Source of the DNA: Bog-756 sp963699085
Lineage (GTDB): Bacteria > Actinomycetota > Acidimicrobiia > Acidimicrobiales > RAAP-2
Assembly (NCBI GenBank): GCA_963699085.1
Contig: CAVOTH010000005.1
Coordinates: 248,001 to 312,000, forward strand
DNA length: 64,000 nucleotides
Direction of reading: 5' to 3'
A model generated the notes under the pieces. It did not search any database. It was not told where the DNA came from and saw only the letters and a list, made by a program, of their open reading frames with translations. This document shows positions 29,716 to 38,678 of this stretch, piece by piece. The first letter of the stretch is position 1. Each line of letters begins with the position of its first letter. The position numbers were made by a program, and so were the translations under genes.

Positions 29716-29939
29716 TCCGCGCACGCTACCGGCCCGGTGGCCGATCGGCTCGATGGCCATGTCCACCGCAGGGGCGTCCACGATGAGGGGCGTCCACAAC
29801 GAGGCTTGTCGCCGCCGCCTGGCGGTTGATGGGCGGATGGCAGGCAGGTGGCACTAGAGTGAATACGTGGTCAGGTGCGTGTCTGTCCTGTCCCTGCCCC
29901 GGCAGCCCGACGACCCCCGGTGTGTGCGGTGATCAACCG

Positions 29940-31418
29940 ATGATGGAGGCGAAGGAAGCGTGCGGCGTCTTCGGGGTCTACGCCCCGGGTCGACCCGTCG
30001 CACATCTCACCTTCGACGGCCTCTACGCACTGCAACACCGTGGCCAGGAGTCGGCCGGCATGGCCGTCAGCGACGGCGACCTCATCACCGTGATGAAGGA
30101 CATGGGCCTCGTCACCACCGTGTTCGACGAACGCAAGCTCTCCGGCCTCCGCGGTCACCTGGCCATCGGCCACACCAGGTACTCCACCGCAGGATCGAGT
30201 GACTGGATCAACGCCCAACCTGTCTTCCGGGGCGTGGGGCGAGCCGGGTTCGGTCTGGCCCACAACGGCAACCTGACCAATACCGATGCATTGGCCGGGC
30301 AGGCCAACATGCTGCCGGGCCTGGTCTCCTCCGATAGCGACCTGGTGGCCGAGCTCCTGGCCCAGGCGTTCCCCCCCGACGACCCCGAGCGCACCCGCTC
30401 CCAGCACGCCGGCGACCTCGAAGCGGCACTGATGGAGGTCCTGCCCGGCGTGGAGGGTGCGTTCTCCTTCGTGTTGATGGACGCCGACAGGATCATCGGC
30501 GTGCGCGACCCGAACGGATTCCGGCCGCTGTGCCTGGGACGGCTCGAGGCGACCGACCAATACGAACAGGGCTGGGTCCTGGCCTCCGAATCGCCGGCGC
30601 TCGATGTGATCGGGGCCACCTTCCTCCGCGAGCTCGAGCCGGGGGAGATGGTGGTCATCGACGGCAAGGAGCTCCGTTCCGTCTACCCCTTCCCCGACGA
30701 ACGCCTCGATCCCAAGCTGTGCATCTTCGAGTTCGTCTACTTCGCCCGTCCGGACACCCGGCTGTACGGCAACGAGGTACACGGTGCCCGTCGCCGGATG
30801 GGCATGCTGCTCGCCACCCAGGCGCCGGTCGCCGCCGAGCTGGTGATGGGCGTACCCGATTCCGGCGTTCCCGCGGCCGAGGGCTATGCCGTGGCCTCAG
30901 GCATCCCCTATGGCCAGGGACTCGTCAAGAACCGGTACATCGGGCGGACGTTCATCGCGCCGACGCAGGCCGAGCGGGCGAACGGGGTGCGTCGCAAACT
31001 GAACCCGCTGCGCGAAAACATCGCCGGCAAGCGGGTTGTGGTGGTCGACGACTCGATCGTCCGGGGTACCACCACCCGGGCCATGGTCAAGATGCTCCGC
31101 GAGTCAGGGGCGTCCGAGATCCACCTCCGCATCTCATCGCCCCCTTTCCAATGGCCGTGCTTCTACGGCATCGACACACCGGACCGGACGGAGCTGCTCG
31201 CCGCGGTGAAGACCCTCGACGAGATCGTCGAGTTCCTCGGGGTCGACTCCCTCGAGTACCTGAGCCTCGAGCACCTGGTCGAGGCCATCGACGCCCCCGG
31301 CGCCGGATTCTGCGACGCCTGCCTGACCGGTAACTATCCGGTTCCCGTTCAGCAGGTAAAGGTGGAGATCGCCGAACGGCCGTCGGTGGTGGCTGCCGCC
31401 GGTTCCACCTCGGCGTGA
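29940..31418 (+). CDS. purF: amidophosphoribosyltransferase
   Basis: First committed step of purine synthesis, PRPP plus glutamine to phosphoribosylamine. From MMEAKEACGVFGVYAPG the short propeptide would be cut to expose the catalytic Cys. Glutaminase motifs ALQHRGQESAGM and GHTRYSTAGS follow; the PRPP site is VVVVDDSIVRGTTTRAM. Cysteines in LCIFEFVYF, WPCFYGID and FCDACLTG match the 4Fe-4S ligands of the Bacillus-type enzyme. 492 residues. ATG 29940 (or 29943) is chosen by the propeptide; longer starts have no homology. It overlaps purM by 4 bp. Confidence 0.97.
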   Translation: MMEAKEACGVFGVYAPGRPVAHLTFDGLYALQHRGQESAGMAVSDGDLITVMKDMGLVTTVFDERKLSGLRGHLAIGHTRYSTAGSSDWINAQPVFRGVGRAGFGLAHNGNLTNTDALAGQANMLPGLVSSDSDLVAELLAQAFPPDDPERTRSQHAGDLEAALMEVLPGVEGAFSFVLMDADRIIGVRDPNGFRPLCLGRLEATDQYEQGWVLASESPALDVIGATFLRELEPGEMVVIDGKELRSVYPFPDERLDPKLCIFEFVYFARPDTRLYGNEVHGARRRMGMLLATQAPVAAELVMGVPDSGVPAAEGYAVASGIPYGQGLVKNRYIGRTFIAPTQAERANGVRRKLNPLRENIAGKRVVVVDDSIVRGTTTRAMVKMLRESGASEIHLRISSPPFQWPCFYGIDTPDRTELLAAVKTLDEIVEFLGVDSLEYLSLEHLVEAIDAPGAGFCDACLTGNYPVPVQQVKVEIAERPSVVAAAGSTSA

Positions 31419-32515
31419 CAGGACGCGTGGCGGACACACCCCTCCCACCCCCTGACCGACCCGCCACCTACGCCGACTCCGGCGTGGACATCGATGCCGG
31501 TGAACGGGCTGTCGACCTGATCAAGCCCATGGTGGCCTCGACCCGGCGGGCCGAGGTGGTCGGCGACCTGGGTGATTTCGGCGGTCTCTTCCGCCTCGAC
31601 ACGGCGCGCTACGACCGGCCCGTCCTGGTGGCGGCGACGGATGGTGTGGGCACCAAGCTCGTCGTCGCCCAGGAGCTCGGCCGCCTCGACACGATCGGGA
31701 TCGATCTGGTGGCCATGTGCGTGGACGACCTGGTCTGCCAAGGTGCGGAGCCCCTGTTCTTCCTCGACTACATCTCGACCGGTGCCGTCGATCCCGCCCA
31801 CATGGCGGACCTGGTGGCCGGCGTGGCCGCAGGTTGCCGCCAGGTGGGAGCGGCACTTCTGGGCGGCGAAATGGCCGAGCATGCCGGGATCATGGAGCCG
31901 GGCGAGTTCGATCTGGTCGGATTCGCCGTCGGCGTCGTCGATCAGGAGAAGATCCTCGGATCGGCACGGGTGAGCGTTGGCGACGTGCTGGTCGGCCTGC
32001 CGTCGCCCGGCCTGCGATGCAACGGCTACACCCTCGCCCGGCACGTTCTGCTGGCGCGTTCGGGTCGTTCGCTCGACGCCCCCGCGTGGGAGGGCGCGTC
32101 CACGACACTCGGGGACGAGTTGCTCCGGCCGTCGGTCATCTACACGCCAGCGGTCCGGGCGGCCATCGACGCCGCCGATGTCCACGCCGTGGCCCACGTC
32201 ACCGGCGGCGGATTCGCGGGCAACATCCCCCGTGCCCTTCCCGAGGGCGCCCGAGCGGTGATCGAACAGGGCACCTGGGACGTCCCCCGCATCTTCGGGG
32301 AGATCCGGAGCCTCGGGATGGTGGCTGACGAAGAGATGGCCCGGGTGTTCAACCTCGGCCTCGGGATGGTCCTGATGGTGGGGGCCGAATCGACCGACGA
32401 CGCGCTGGGCGCACTGCGGGGCAGAGGCCTCGAGGCCGTCGTGGTCGGACGGGTGCAGGAAGGTGAGCGTGGGGTCGACCTGGTCGGCCCGAGCCTGTGG
32501 GGCGAACAGACGTGA
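31415..32515 (+). CDS. purM: AIR synthetase
   Basis: Closes the imidazole ring, FGAM to AIR. Motifs: ATYADSGVDIDAGERAVDLIKPM at the N-terminus, LVAATDGVGTKLVVAQ, DLVAMCVDDLVCQGAEPLFFLDY, GGEMAEHAGIM, GLRCNGYTLARHVLL and HVTGGGFAGNIPRALP. 366 residues. The GTG start overlaps the purF stop and the stop overlaps the pyrE GTG. Confidence 0.98.
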   Translation: MTGRVADTPLPPPDRPATYADSGVDIDAGERAVDLIKPMVASTRRAEVVGDLGDFGGLFRLDTARYDRPVLVAATDGVGTKLVVAQELGRLDTIGIDLVAMCVDDLVCQGAEPLFFLDYISTGAVDPAHMADLVAGVAAGCRQVGAALLGGEMAEHAGIMEPGEFDLVGFAVGVVDQEKILGSARVSVGDVLVGLPSPGLRCNGYTLARHVLLARSGRSLDAPAWEGASTTLGDELLRPSVIYTPAVRAAIDAADVHAVAHVTGGGFAGNIPRALPEGARAVIEQGTWDVPRIFGEIRSLGMVADEEMARVFNLGLGMVLMVGAESTDDALGALRGRGLEAVVVGRVQEGERGVDLVGPSLWGEQT

Positions 32516-33081
32516 CGACACCCCTCCCCGAATCACGGTTCGATGCTCTCCGGTCCCATCTGCTCGAGCACTCGGTGAAGCGGGGCGATTTCACCCTCAA
32601 GTCAGGGCGCAAGAGCTCCTGGTTCATCGACTCGAAGCAGACGGTGTGCCGGCCCGAGGCGATGGTGCTGGTGGCCGACGGCATCCTCTCGGTGGTGCCG
32701 GACGACGCCACCGCCATCGGGGGCCTGACCATGGGAGCCGACCCGGTGGCCTTCGTCACCGCCGGGGTGGCCGCCACCAGGGGGCGTCACCTCAAGGCCT
32801 TCAGTGTCCGCAAGGAGGCGAAGGACCATGGTGCGGGCGGAAGGATCGCCGGTGCGCTCGATCCCGGCGATCGGGTGGTGATCACCGAGGACACCGTCAC
32901 CCGGGGCACCTCACTGCTCGAGGCGGCACATGCCGTCCGCGAAGCGGGGGCCGAACCGGTACTTCTGGTGGCCGTGGTCGATCGGGGCGGGACCTGTGCG
33001 GCCATGGCGGCGGCCGAGGGCCTCGAGTTCACCGCCCTGTTGACCGCCCCCGACCTTGGCTTCGACTACGAGGGCGCCTGA
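32512..33081 (+). CDS. pyrE: orotate phosphoribosyltransferase
   Basis: Makes OMP from orotate and PRPP, a pyrimidine gene at the end of the purine set; the two pathways share PRPP. Motifs: FTLKSGRKSSWFIDSKQ, GGLTMGADPVAFV, FSVRKEAKDHGAGGRIAG and the PRPP loop RVVITEDTVTRGTSLLEA. 189 residues. GTG 32512 overlaps the purM stop by 4 bp and was preferred over the GTG at 32497. A perfect hairpin follows at once. Confidence 0.96.
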   Translation: MTTPLPESRFDALRSHLLEHSVKRGDFTLKSGRKSSWFIDSKQTVCRPEAMVLVADGILSVVPDDATAIGGLTMGADPVAFVTAGVAATRGRHLKAFSVRKEAKDHGAGGRIAGALDPGDRVVITEDTVTRGTSLLEAAHAVREAGAEPVLLVAVVDRGGTCAAMAAAEGLEFTALLTAPDLGFDYEGA

Positions 33082-33117
33082 GGCCTACCCGACCGGCGAT
33101 GGCCGATCGGGTAGGCC
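33082..33117. terminator. bidirectional terminator hairpin between pyrE and padR
   Basis: GGCCTACCCGA and TCGGGTAGGCC are a perfect 11-bp stem right after the pyrE stop. The 14-base loop itself contains a small CGGC/GGCCG pairing. It lies between convergent genes. Confidence 0.8.
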
Positions 33118-33128
33118 GGACCATCCGG

Positions 33129-33785
33129 TCAGGCGTCGTCGGACACGCCGCCGTCGGCCAGGACGAGGTAGATCCGCCGACGGGCATCGGTGAGGATCTC
33201 GGCTGCAGCTTTGATCTGGCCCTCGGTTCCGGCCTGGGTCACCTGCATGGTGGCCTTGGCCACCTGGACCATCAGGCCGCGCAGGTCGTGCAGTGAGGTG
33301 TCGCCGGCGGCGGCCTCGTCCCACGGTGCGGGACCGTCGCCGGCCGCCGCGGCTTCGGTGCGACCCTCGACGGTCAGGGTGAACACCCGCTTCCCCTCCC
33401 GCTGGTCGGCAGTCACCAGTCCCTGGTCCTCCAAGGCCGACAGGGTCGGGTAGACCGAGCCGGGGCTGGCCCGCCAGGACCCGCCGCTGCGCTCACCGAG
33501 TTCGGTGATGATCTGGTAACCGTGCATCGGCTCCTCCGCCAGGAGGGCGAGGATGGCGGCGCGGACGTCGCCCCGGCGGACCTTGGGACCCCGGCCGAAG
33601 CCCGGCCCGAATCCGCCGTGGCGGCCGAATCCCTGCCCGAAGGCGTCGCCCCGCCCGCGTCCCCGGCCCCGCTGGCGTCCGCGGACTGCGCCCGCCACCA
33701 GGTCGCGGTGTTCATGCCAGAAGTGGCCGCCGTGGTCGCCCGGGTGGTCGCCGTGAATGCTGTCATGTGTGTGTTGTCCATGCAT
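33129..33785 (-). CDS. PadR-family regulator with a histidine-rich N-terminus
   Basis: A 218-residue regulator. The winged-helix core is VRRGDVRAAILALLAEEPMHGYQIITELGERSGG, followed by PGSVYPTLSALEDQGLV and a typical PadR C-terminal helix ending ARRRIYLVLADG. The first 30 residues hold about 10 histidines (HGQHTHDS, HPGDHGGHFWHEH), then a Gly/Arg/Phe-rich linker (about 35-65). This tail could bind metal ions, so a metal-responsive role is possible but unproven. ATG 33785 follows AAGGAG. It diverges from the secreted propeller gene; a palindrome at 33878 may be its operator. Confidence 0.9.
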   Translation of the reverse strand: MHGQHTHDSIHGDHPGDHGGHFWHEHRDLVAGAVRGRQRGRGRGRGDAFGQGFGRHGGFGPGFGRGPKVRRGDVRAAILALLAEEPMHGYQIITELGERSGGSWRASPGSVYPTLSALEDQGLVTADQREGKRVFTLTVEGRTEAAAAGDGPAPWDEAAAGDTSLHDLRGLMVQVAKATMQVTQAGTEGQIKAAAEILTDARRRIYLVLADGGVSDDA

Positions 33786-33877
33786 GTGGTGAATCTCCTT
33801 GTTCGTTCGGTGGAACGGTCGGTCGACCGGTCCTGCGTGTCGTGGGGCGGTGTATTCAGACCGCTCACGTGCAATCA

Positions 33878-33887
33878 CGATATATCG
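33878..33887. promoter_or_regulatory. palindrome CGATATATCG in the padR promoter region
   Basis: A perfect 10-bp palindrome in an AT-richer stretch (33873-33905) 92 bp upstream of padR, followed by TACGTACGTTG. ATAT-centred palindromes are typical of PadR autoregulatory operators. It also lies upstream of the divergent gene at 34085, so it could control both. Confidence 0.5.
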
Positions 33888-34084
33888 CAATACGTACGTT
33901 GTCAACCCGTTGGGCGAGGATCTATTCCTAGGCACGCCGGACGGTCGGGATCCCACTCCCAGGACACCCGAACCGCCATACTCATGACGGCGGGTCGGCT
34001 CGACCGTTCCCAACGCAGTCCCGCGCCGGTCTGGTGACAGGGCGAACCGTTGGCCGAGAAGTTCCGAACGAAATGGAGTCCGAC

Positions 34085-35988
34085 ATGAGACTGCCCCGAA
34101 TCCTCGCTTCCGCGGTCATCGGTGTCCTGGGAGCTCTCGTGGCCTCCGGACTCGCCGGTGGCCCGACTCCGGCAGGCGCTGTCGGTCCGGTGGCCCACGT
34201 CACCGTGCCTGGCGCCTGGTCGATCACCTCGACGCCCAACGAGTTCACTGGTGCGATCCAGATCAACGACCTGGCGGGGGTCAGCTGCGCCGGGGGATCG
34301 TTCTGCCTGGCGGTCGGCTACGGCGGCACGCTCGGCGGTCCGCCCCTTGTGCCCCTCGCCACCGTCTGGGACGGCTCGGCGTGGGGGCCGATACTGTCGC
34401 CGGCAGGGACAGGTGCGGGCGAGCTCAATGCCGACTCCTGCGTGACGGCGACCTGGTGCATGGCCGTCGGCAACGACGAAGTGTCCAGCGCGGTGGCCCA
34501 GGTCTTCGACGGAACCACCTGGACGACAACGACGCTTCCTTCGGTCGCCGGAGCGGACGCAGTGCTCTCCGGTGTCTCCTGCGCGAGCACGACATCCTGC
34601 ACGGCCGTGGGCGAAACTGAGGCCGGGCAGTCCTCGGCGCCTTGGATCGTGCAGTGGAACGGGACTACCTGGATGTCCCAGACGGTCCCGACCGGTCTGG
34701 GTGTCGTCAGCTCCCTCAACTCGGTGTCCTGCGTAGGCCTGATGTGCCAGGCCGTCGGCGAAGACAGCAGTGGAGTCCTTGCCATGACCGGCACCGGATC
34801 AAACTGGTCGGTCACCCCCAGCCCGAACCTCGGCACGGACAGCGCGCTCCACGGTGTCTCGTGTGCGAACGCGACGTCATGCGTGGCCGTGGGGTCCCAG
34901 GCGGCCCAGCTGCAGACGCCGCAGACTCTGGCCGAGTACTTCAACGGCACGTCGTGGACCGAGATGACCATGCCCCCGGTGGCCGGCGGTATCGGCGGCA
35001 CGCTCTATGGCGCCGATTGCGTCGGGCCGACGTCGTGCGTCGTCGACGGCGAATACAGCTATATCGATCATTCGAATACTGAGCTCGGCAACCTCGTCGA
35101 GGCGTGGAACGGCTCGACATGGGCGATCCAGGCCACCCCGTCCGTTACGTACAGCACCCTCAACGCGATCGCGTGCGTCGCCGCCGTGTCGTGCATGGCC
35201 GTAGGGCAGGCAGGCGAATTCGACGGCACCACCCTGGCCATGATGGCGCCCTTTGCCAACGCCGGATACGACGAAGTGGCCTCCGACGGTGGCATCTTCA
35301 ACTTCGGCGGCCCGTTCTACGGATCGATGGGGGGCCAACACCTCAACCAGCCGATCGTCGGCATGGCTCGTACCCCCGATGGCGGGGGCTATTGGGAGGT
35401 GGCCTCCGACGGTGGCATCTTCAACTTCGGTGACGCGCCCTTCCTCGGATCGATGGGGGGCCAGCACCTCAAATTCACCGGTAGTCGGCATCGCATCCAC
35501 GTCGGACGGGCGCGGCTATTGGGAGGTGGCCTCCGACGGGGGCATCTTCAACTTCGGTGACGCGCCCTTCCTCGGATCGATGGGGGGCCAGCACCTCAAA
35601 TTCACCGGTAGTCGGCATCGCCGCCGCGCCGACCGGTGGCTACTACGAAGTGGCCTCCGACGGTGGCATCTTCAACTTCGGCGCCCCGTTCCTCGGCTCG
35701 ATGGGGGGCCAGCACCTGAACAAGCCCGTCGTGGGGATCGCTGCCGCGCCGACCGGTGGCTACTACGAGGTGGCCTCCGACGGTGGCATCTTCAACTTCG
35801 GCGCCCCCTTCCTCGGCTCGATGGGTGGCATGCACCTGAACAAGCCCGTCGTGGGGATCACCCCCGGTCCGACCGGTGGCTACTACGAGGTGGCCTCCGA
35901 CGGTGGCATCTTCAACTTCGGCGCCCCGTTCCTCGGCTCGATGGGCGGGTCACCGCTCAACCAACCCATGGTTGCCATCGCCTCGTAG
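34085..35988 (+). CDS. secreted protein: Cys-paired propeller plus six C-terminal repeats, two frameshifts
   Basis: A signal peptide (ILASAVIGVLGALVASGLAGG) is followed by seven repeats of about 50 residues, each with a C-x5-C pair (one is C-x4-C) and AVG, as in VSCASTTSCTAVG, and a W(D/N)G(T/S)xW strand. Seven suggests a seven-bladed beta-propeller with one disulfide per blade. From 35265 six repeats of about 40 residues follow (EVASDGGIFNFG, FLGSMGG), a type common on Acidimicrobiia exoproteins and wall hydrolases. The frame shifts by one base after QHLK at 35471 and again at 35598; dropping one A at each gives 633 residues ending VAIAS. The role is unknown; an adhesive or wall-bound protein is likely. 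ATG 34085 is the most likely start. Confidence 0.8.
35265..35985 (+). repeat. tandem array of six 117-126-bp coding repeats
   Basis: Each unit contains GTGGCCTCCGACGG and ATCTTCAACTTCGG and codes for the EVASDGGIFNFG repeat. Units two and three are almost the same: 35387-35494 and 35514-35621 match over 108 bp with a single difference, including the same extra A in CTCAAATTC. Confidence 0.9.
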
Positions 35989-36058
35989 CCGGCGACGGAT
36001 CGCAGGTAGCCTGGAGGGCGGAGCACCGCACAGGCCACGACGCCCAGGAGTCCCCGTC

Positions 36059-36922
36059 ATGAGAATCGGCGTCATCCTGCCGCAGACCGAGATCGGGCCA
36101 ACCGTGGGGGCGGTGCGGACCTACGGGATCGGTGTGGAGGACCTCGGATACCAACACGTCCTCGCCTATGACCACGTGGTGGGTGCCGATCCCACCGTCC
36201 ATCTGGACTGGCCCGGCCCTTACGACATCGACACCCAGTTCCACGAGCCGTTCGTCGTGTTCGGGTTCCTCGCCGGCTGCACCGCGCTCGAGTTGGTCAC
36301 CGGGATCACGATCCTGCCGCAGCGCCCGACGGTGCTGGTGGCGAAGCAGGCGGCCGAAGTGGATCTCCTGACCAGGGGCGGGTTCCGGTTAGGGGTCGGC
36401 ATCGGATGGAACGCGGTCGAGTACGAGGCCCTCGGTCACGACTTCAAGACCCGGGGCCGTCGGCTCGACGAGCAGGTCCCCCTTCTGCGCGCCCTGTGGA
36501 CGGAGCGTTCGGTGTCCTTCGCCGGCGAGTTCGATCAGGTGACCGGTGCCGGGATCGCCCCGCTGCCGGTGCAGCGGCCCATTCCGATCTGGATCGGTGG
36601 GATGTCGACCAAGGCCTACGAGCGGATGGGTCGCCTGGCCGACGGCTGGTTCCCCATGGTCCAGCCCGGTCCCAAACTGGACGAGGCCCGATCGATCATC
36701 GCCGGGGCAGCCGTGGCCGCCGGGCGTGATCCCGATGCCATCGGTATGGAGGGTCGGGTGAACTGGAAGGGCGACGCCGACGAAGTGGTCCGGCGGGTCG
36801 AGAAGTGGCGGGAGGCGGGCGCCTCCCATGTCACCATCAACACGATGAGGGCGGATCTGGCCGACGTCGATGCCCATCTGGAGGCGCTGGCCGCAGTGGC
36901 GGCACGTCTGCCGCTCCTCTAG
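36059..36922 (+). CDS. LLM-class F420-dependent oxidoreductase
   Basis: A 287-residue luciferase-like TIM barrel. It starts MRIGVILPQTEIGPTVGAV, with EDLGYQHVLAYDHVVG, then TGITILPQRPTVLVAKQAAEVD, RGGFRLGVGIGWNAVEYEALG and PIPIWIGGMSTKAYERMGRLADGW. This pattern is typical of F420-dependent LLM enzymes of actinobacteria, which reduce or oxidise varied substrates; the substrate cannot be told. ATG 36059 follows CAGGAG. It is followed 10 bp later by a crotonase, suggesting a shared catabolic role. Confidence 0.9.
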   Translation: MRIGVILPQTEIGPTVGAVRTYGIGVEDLGYQHVLAYDHVVGADPTVHLDWPGPYDIDTQFHEPFVVFGFLAGCTALELVTGITILPQRPTVLVAKQAAEVDLLTRGGFRLGVGIGWNAVEYEALGHDFKTRGRRLDEQVPLLRALWTERSVSFAGEFDQVTGAGIAPLPVQRPIPIWIGGMSTKAYERMGRLADGWFPMVQPGPKLDEARSIIAGAAVAAGRDPDAIGMEGRVNWKGDADEVVRRVEKWREAGASHVTINTMRADLADVDAHLEALAAVAARLPLL

Positions 36923-36932
36923 GGGGGATCCC

Positions 36933-37670
36933 ATGACCGTCGGCTACCACGTGCAAGACCGCATCGCCTACATCGGATTTGAGCGTCGAGAGAAGCACAA
37001 CGCCTTCCGCGACGAGGATCTCGAGGCACTCAGCGCGGCTGTACGGCGCCTGGACCTGGACGACACCGCCGAAATCGCCATCCTCTTCGGCCACGGCGGG
37101 TCGTTTTCGAGCGGCGGCGACGTCAACGCCCGCCTTCAGCGCTCCATGGATGAAGGATCGACGGCCGGTCGGACGACAGAGCGCCAGGCATTTCTCGAGT
37201 GTGAGAACTGGAAGCCGATCATCGCCGCTGTCCACGGCTACTGTCTCGGCCACGCGCTGGCCACCGCACTGCTCTGCGACCATGTCGTTGCCGCTCGCAA
37301 CGCCAGGTTCCAGGTCACCGAGACCAAGATCGGCCTGGCGATACCAGGTCTGATTCCCCAGCTCGGCATGCCGGCCTTTGCCTATGACGTTGCCATGACC
37401 GGGAGGATGTTCACGGCCGAGGAGGCCATGACCGGCGGAGTGCTAACTCGACTTACCGAGGATGGCGAGCACATCACGGGTGCTGAAGAGCTGGCTCGCC
37501 TGATTCTCGAAAACCCGCAGACCGCCGTGCGGTCGTTCGTTCAGGTCCGTAGGGCGATGATCGCTGATGGCTCGGCGCGATACAAGGACATGGCGCCTGC
37601 GTTCGACTGGGCGACGAGCACCGAGGCCAAGGCAGCTGTGGCTGCTCGGGCCAATGGGAGAAAGGGTTAA
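36933..37670 (+). CDS. enoyl-CoA hydratase/isomerase family protein
   Basis: A 245-residue crotonase. Oxyanion-hole segments are GGSFSSGGDVNARL and VHGYCLGHALATALLCDHVVAA, followed by FQVTETKIGLAIPGLIPQLG and the helix MTGRMFTAEEAMTGGVLTRL. The usual hydratase glutamates are not plainly present, since the position after IGLAIP carries Gly-Leu, so activity may be isomerase, hydrolase or other CoA chemistry. ATG 36933 follows AGGGGGG. It is transcribed with the LLM oxidoreductase. Confidence 0.88.
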   Translation: MTVGYHVQDRIAYIGFERREKHNAFRDEDLEALSAAVRRLDLDDTAEIAILFGHGGSFSSGGDVNARLQRSMDEGSTAGRTTERQAFLECENWKPIIAAVHGYCLGHALATALLCDHVVAARNARFQVTETKIGLAIPGLIPQLGMPAFAYDVAMTGRMFTAEEAMTGGVLTRLTEDGEHITGAEELARLILENPQTAVRSFVQVRRAMIADGSARYKDMAPAFDWATSTEAKAAVAARANGRKG

Positions 37671-37740
37671 CCAAACAGCATCTGCTGAGCGAACCGCGCA
37701 GGTACCTGTAGGGGCGACGGTTCACGATCCTCACACGCGA

Positions 37741-37773
37741 AGAAGCCCCGCCTCTGAAAAGAGCGGGGCTTCT
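37741..37773. terminator. strong hairpin downstream of the crotonase gene
   Basis: AGAAGCCCCGC and GCGGGGCTTCT form a perfect 11-bp stem around an 11-base loop. It lies 70 bp after the crotonase stop and 72 bp before the convergent secreted protein gene, so it can end both transcripts. No U tract is obvious. Confidence 0.8.
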
Positions 37774-37844
37774 CCGTAAGGCTCGCGAGGCCGACGGATC
37801 GCCGACGAGCGCGAGTCGAACCGCTGAACTACCGGTGGATCGGA

Positions 37845-38678
37845 CTATTTGATGCTGAGTGTCCCGACGGCCGAGATCGCCCCGGCATATGTGATGCACA
37901 CCTCACCTTTGCCCGAGCCAGGGAGCTTCAGGCCGTCACCGGTGTCCGAGGTCACCACGGTTGAGATCTTCTCAGCGGTGGGATTGTGAGCTGCGTTCTT
38001 CACATACCCTGGGCACTTCGACGCCGACGTGCCCGAAATCGTCGGCTTGCCGATTGTGGTGCTACCACCGGACAGCCAGGTAATGGTGCCACCTGTCGCC
38101 AGGGTGGCTGCAGGCAGGGATACCGAGCCTCCGCCGGTATGCCCCCCGGTGCACCCACCGACGGTGATGTTGCTCGATTCGTTTCCGGTGATCGTGGTAC
38201 ATGCAATCGTGCTTCCCGACCACTCGATGGTGAGCTTCTTCAAGATGGTGATCGCGCCACCTGTCCCCACGCACACCTCACCCGCCTCCGTAGCCGGGAG
38301 CAGCATGCCATCACCTGTGTCGCTGGCGACTGTGGCCGTGAAGCTCTCGGCCGAGGGATTGGTGGGTGCGTTCTTCACATACCCGGGGCAATGCGACGCC
38401 GAAACCCCCGTCAGTACCGGCTTGTTACTCGTGGTGACCGAACCGGAGATCCAATCAACGGCACCACCGTTGGCAAGTTCTGCCGCGGGCAGGGCCGAGG
38501 AGCTTCCTCCGGTATTGCCCCCGGTACAACCACTGATCACGATCGTGCTCGACGAGTTCCCGGTGATGGTCGTGCACGTGATCTTTATGGTGGATGCTCC
38601 GGCGGTGCCGGAAATTCCCAATGTGAGCCCCACTACTGGTATGAGCATGGCCGCAACCATGAGCAAAATGCGTCGCAT
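37845..38678 (-). CDS. secreted protein with two copies of a Cys-containing domain, unknown function
   Basis: A 277-residue protein. A signal peptide (MRRILLMVAAMLIPVVGLTLGI, cleaved after ASTIK-type sequence) is followed by two copies of a domain of about 120 residues. Each copy has CTTITGNxSS, GCTGGxTGG, LPAAxLAxGG, SASxCPGYVKNA, SDTGDGxxLP and GEVC. Four cysteines per copy suggest two disulfides each. Thr/Gly/Ser content and lack of charged catalytic motifs suggest a surface or adhesive protein. GGAGAG lies nine bases before ATG 38678. I do not recognise the family. Confidence 0.75.
   Translation of the reverse strand: MRRILLMVAAMLIPVVGLTLGISGTAGASTIKITCTTITGNSSSTIVISGCTGGNTGGSSSALPAAELANGGAVDWISGSVTTSNKPVLTGVSASHCPGYVKNAPTNPSAESFTATVASDTGDGMLLPATEAGEVCVGTGGAITILKKLTIEWSGSTIACTTITGNESSNITVGGCTGGHTGGGSVSLPAATLATGGTITWLSGGSTTIGKPTISGTSASKCPGYVKNAAHNPTAEKISTVVTSDTGDGLKLPGSGKGEVCITYAGAISAVGTLSIK

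Noticed and set aside
31521..31856. Other open frames across purM and purL on both strands
   Set aside because: Arg/Pro-rich products with no motifs, fully inside well-supported genes.
35265..35985. Tandem repeats as a CRISPR array
   Set aside because: Units of about 120 bp are coding throughout and keep a protein repeat; no spacers.
37790..37845. tRNA-like antisense pattern (GTCGAACCGCTGAACTACCGG)
   Set aside because: It recalls D- and T-arm sequence, but no acceptor stem or anticodon arm can be folded. At most a degenerate remnant.
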